The position numbers and the translations under genes were made by a program. A DNA stretch of 64,000 nucleotides from Thalassotalea sp. LPB0316 (lineage in GTDB: Bacteria; Pseudomonadota; Gammaproteobacteria; Enterobacterales; Alteromonadaceae): assembly GCF_014898095.1 (NCBI RefSeq), contig NZ_CP062946.1, positions 1,240,001 through 1,304,000 of the forward strand, given 5' to 3'. Below, in pieces: positions 62,711 to 64,000 of the stretch. The stretch's first letter is position 1. Each line of letters starts with the position of its first letter. The notes under the pieces are model-generated. The model was not told the DNA's origin. It made no database searches and was given only the letters and a program-made list of their open reading frames with translations.

Positions 62711-62869
62711 ATGGAATGGCTTACAGATATCTTTAACCCTGCAACCTTAGCATTATTGATCCCATTAGTGGCGATTATTGGTGGATTTGCCGTTGCGGCG
62801 TTAAAAGCGCATCACAAACACCAAGAGCGCATTGAAAAAATTAAACAAGGCTTTGATGTTCACGAATAG
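62711..62869 (+). CDS. 52-residue membrane protein of unknown function
   Basis: This is a short gene. From ATG at 62711, with AAAGGAG ten bases upstream, it reads MEWLTDIFNPATLALLIPLV and continues through AIIGGFAVAALKAHHKHQER to a basic end IEKIKQGFDVHE. One membrane helix is followed by a basic amphipathic cytoplasmic tail, like many small stress-related membrane proteins (a PspB-like plan). No family is assigned. A terminator follows 44 bp later, which supports it as a gene. Confidence 0.6.
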   Translation: MEWLTDIFNPATLALLIPLVAIIGGFAVAALKAHHKHQERIEKIKQGFDVHE

Positions 62870-62913
62870 AAAAAGCTGAGTAATTCAAAAGTAACCTGAA
62901 CACGGGTTAAGTC

Positions 62914-62943
62914 AATGGGGCAACGTTAAGGCGTTGCCCCATT
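62914..62943. terminator. Bidirectional terminator before the RND permease end
   Basis: AATGGGGCAACG (62914-62925) and CGTTGCCCCATT (62932-62943) form a perfect 12-bp stem. It follows the small membrane gene on + and lies just after the stop of the - strand permease. Confidence 0.8.
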
Positions 62944-62948
62944 TTCGT

Positions 62949-64000
62949 TTACGCCGCTTGCATCGTCAATTCGAATGGTTTTTTCTGATTAAGCCAGGCA
63001 AAGCAGGTTGGCACAAAATAGAAAGACAAGATGGTTGTTAGCACAGTACCACCAGCAATGGCGATAGCGAAAGGCGGCCAAAATCCACCTCCAGCAAGAA
63101 TTAGCGGTAAAAAGCCGCCAACGGTTGTAATAGTCGTTGAACTAATATGTCGGCCACAGCTTAGTACACTGGCTACAATCGCATTTTTGTCACCATTAAT
63201 TGCGGCTTGATTTGATTTGAGCTCAGCAATAATCACAATGGCCGCGTTAATCGCTAACCCCATTAAACCTAGCAAACCAATAATGACAGTAAAGCCGAAC
63301 GGGTAGTCAAAAACAAAAACACTAAACAGGCCAAGACCAATAGATTGAAACGCCGACAGTAAAATAATCGCACTGATCCTAAACGAGTTGAATGACAATA
63401 CAACCACGGTAAATAACAAAGTCATTATCAAGCCAACACTTGCCATTAATTGTCCAACGGTTGAATCGCGCTCGGCAGATTCGCCACCAATTTCAATATG
63501 ATAGCCATTAGGCACGTGAAAGTCGCTCGCCTCCATGGCAGCTAAAATGTCACTTAATACTTGAGAGGGTAGAACCCCTGCGGTGATGTAGCCTGCGATA
63601 GTATTCACTCTTACCCCCTCGCGATGCGGAATCGCCCCGCGCGTAGGCGCAATACTCATCGTTGAGATTGCACTCAGTGGAATTGGCTGTGATGCATGTG
63701 GGCTCACCAATTGAATGTCATGGAGTTGACTAATGTTATTTTTTGATTGGTTATCAACACTGACGCGAACAGGAATTGATTCAGTCACTTCGATTAGGCT
63801 ACCGTTGACCTTGCCATTTAGTGTATTGCTAAGCTGGTTTGCGACATCAACGAGCGTTAAGCCCGATAACATCACTTGCGCTTCATCAGCATTGAGCCAG
63901 ACCTTTGGCGCGCCAGCTTGTAGTGAGGCGCGGGTGTGAATTACATTGTCAACCGTACTCATGACTTGGCGGACATGATCACCGATACGCTTTAGTTCAT
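62949..64000 (-). CDS. RND family efflux permease, C-terminal part (start beyond window)
   Basis: This is the C-terminal part of an RND pump on -. The frame is still open at base 64000, so the start lies outside; about 350 residues are visible. The periplasmic domain part (ESIPVRVSVDNQSKNN) is followed by five or six helices of the second half, including GLIMTLLFTVVVLSFNSF, GFTVIIGLLGLMGLAINAAI and STTITTVGGFLPLILAGGGFW. In the GLMGLAINAAIVII segment, where heavy-metal/HAE pumps of the first half carry Asp pairs, this half has Asn, as is usual for TM10. Substrate unknown. Confidence 0.85.
   Translation of the reverse strand, partial: ELKRIGDHVRQVMSTVDNVIHTRASLQAGAPKVWLNADEAQVMLSGLTLVDVANQLSNTLNGKVNGSLIEVTESIPVRVSVDNQSKNNISQLHDIQLVSPHASQPIPLSAISTMSIAPTRGAIPHREGVRVNTIAGYITAGVLPSQVLSDILAAMEASDFHVPNGYHIEIGGESAERDSTVGQLMASVGLIMTLLFTVVVLSFNSFRISAIILLSAFQSIGLGLFSVFVFDYPFGFTVIIGLLGLMGLAINAAIVIIAELKSNQAAINGDKNAIVASVLSCGRHISSTTITTVGGFLPLILAGGGFWPPFAIAIAGGTVLTTILSFYFVPTCFAWLNQKKPFELTMQAA

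Noticed and set aside
1..64000. Prophage or insertion sequences
   Set aside because: No transposase, integrase, phage structural gene or paired terminal repeat with target duplication was seen anywhere in the window.

Overview
The window comes from a marine gammaproteobacterium of the Alteromonadales. It is most like Colwelliaceae such as Thalassotalea, judging from protein style, moderate-to-low GC and gene order; the genus is an inference. The conserved block degS-degQ-zapG-zapE-rplM-rpsI-petABC-(insert)-sspA-sspB is standard gammaproteobacterial synteny. The two Xanthomonas/Caulobacter-type TonB-dependent receptors, the starch genes and the ovothiol genes fit a particle- or algae-associated marine heterotroph. 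No rRNA, tRNA, transposase, phage gene or CRISPR array was recognised.

Layout. 1-5.0 kb: a yhdP 3' part, a nitrilase-family amidase, tldD and a VF530-type small protein, all on + and overlapping or abutting. 5.0-6.8 kb: a sodium/solute symporter with an unknown partner gene on -. 6.8-7.4 kb: a non-coding stretch with a 134-bp inverted-repeat element. 7.4-9.8 kb: pgi (-) divergent from an FAH-family hydrolase (+). 10-16.4 kb: a TPR-GGDEF sensor followed by a compact ovothiol operon, made of a glutamine-synthetase-like ligase, ovoA and ovoB. 16.4-36.9 kb: a starch/maltodextrin locus with a GH97 alpha-glucosidase, two pullulanase-type lipoproteins, two TonB-dependent receptors, two flavin-dependent halogenase-like proteins and an SLC45-type sugar transporter. 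Four copies of one 14-bp palindrome (TGAATACGTATGCA or its complement) lie in its two regulatory gaps and look like LacI-family operators. 36.9-37.4 kb: tandem 22-bp and 135-bp repeats.

37.5-44.5 kb: a Pro-rich TonB-like membrane protein, yacL, an RND efflux adaptor/pump pair, an ATP-grasp enzyme and a small membrane protein. 44.5-47.6 kb: a Cpx-like envelope-stress module (cpxA, cpxR and a divergent Spy/CpxP-type gene with a CpxR-like box). 47.7-52.0 kb: degS, degQ, zapG (-) and zapE (+). 52.1-56.0 kb: rplM-rpsI and the cytochrome bc1 operon petABC. 56.2-59.5 kb: a large exported beta-propeller protein. 59.7-62.9 kb: sspAB, an acyl-CoA thioesterase, plsC, rraB and an unlisted 52-residue membrane protein. 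62.9-64 kb: the 3' part of an RND permease on -.

How the genes work together. In the starch locus, the two surface or periplasmic lipoprotein pullulanases would debranch alpha-glucan. The receptors would import oligosaccharides across the outer membrane, GH97 would release glucose in the periplasm, and the SLC45-type transporter would bring maltose or glucose across the inner membrane. The regulator expected for the palindromes is not in the window. The most intriguing unexplained parts are the glutamine-synthetase-like ligase welded to the ovothiol genes, the paired halogenase-like flavoproteins in the starch locus, the tandem repeat array at 36.9-37.4 kb, and a 28-bp perfect palindrome that occurs twice and forms the stop codon of an efflux pump.
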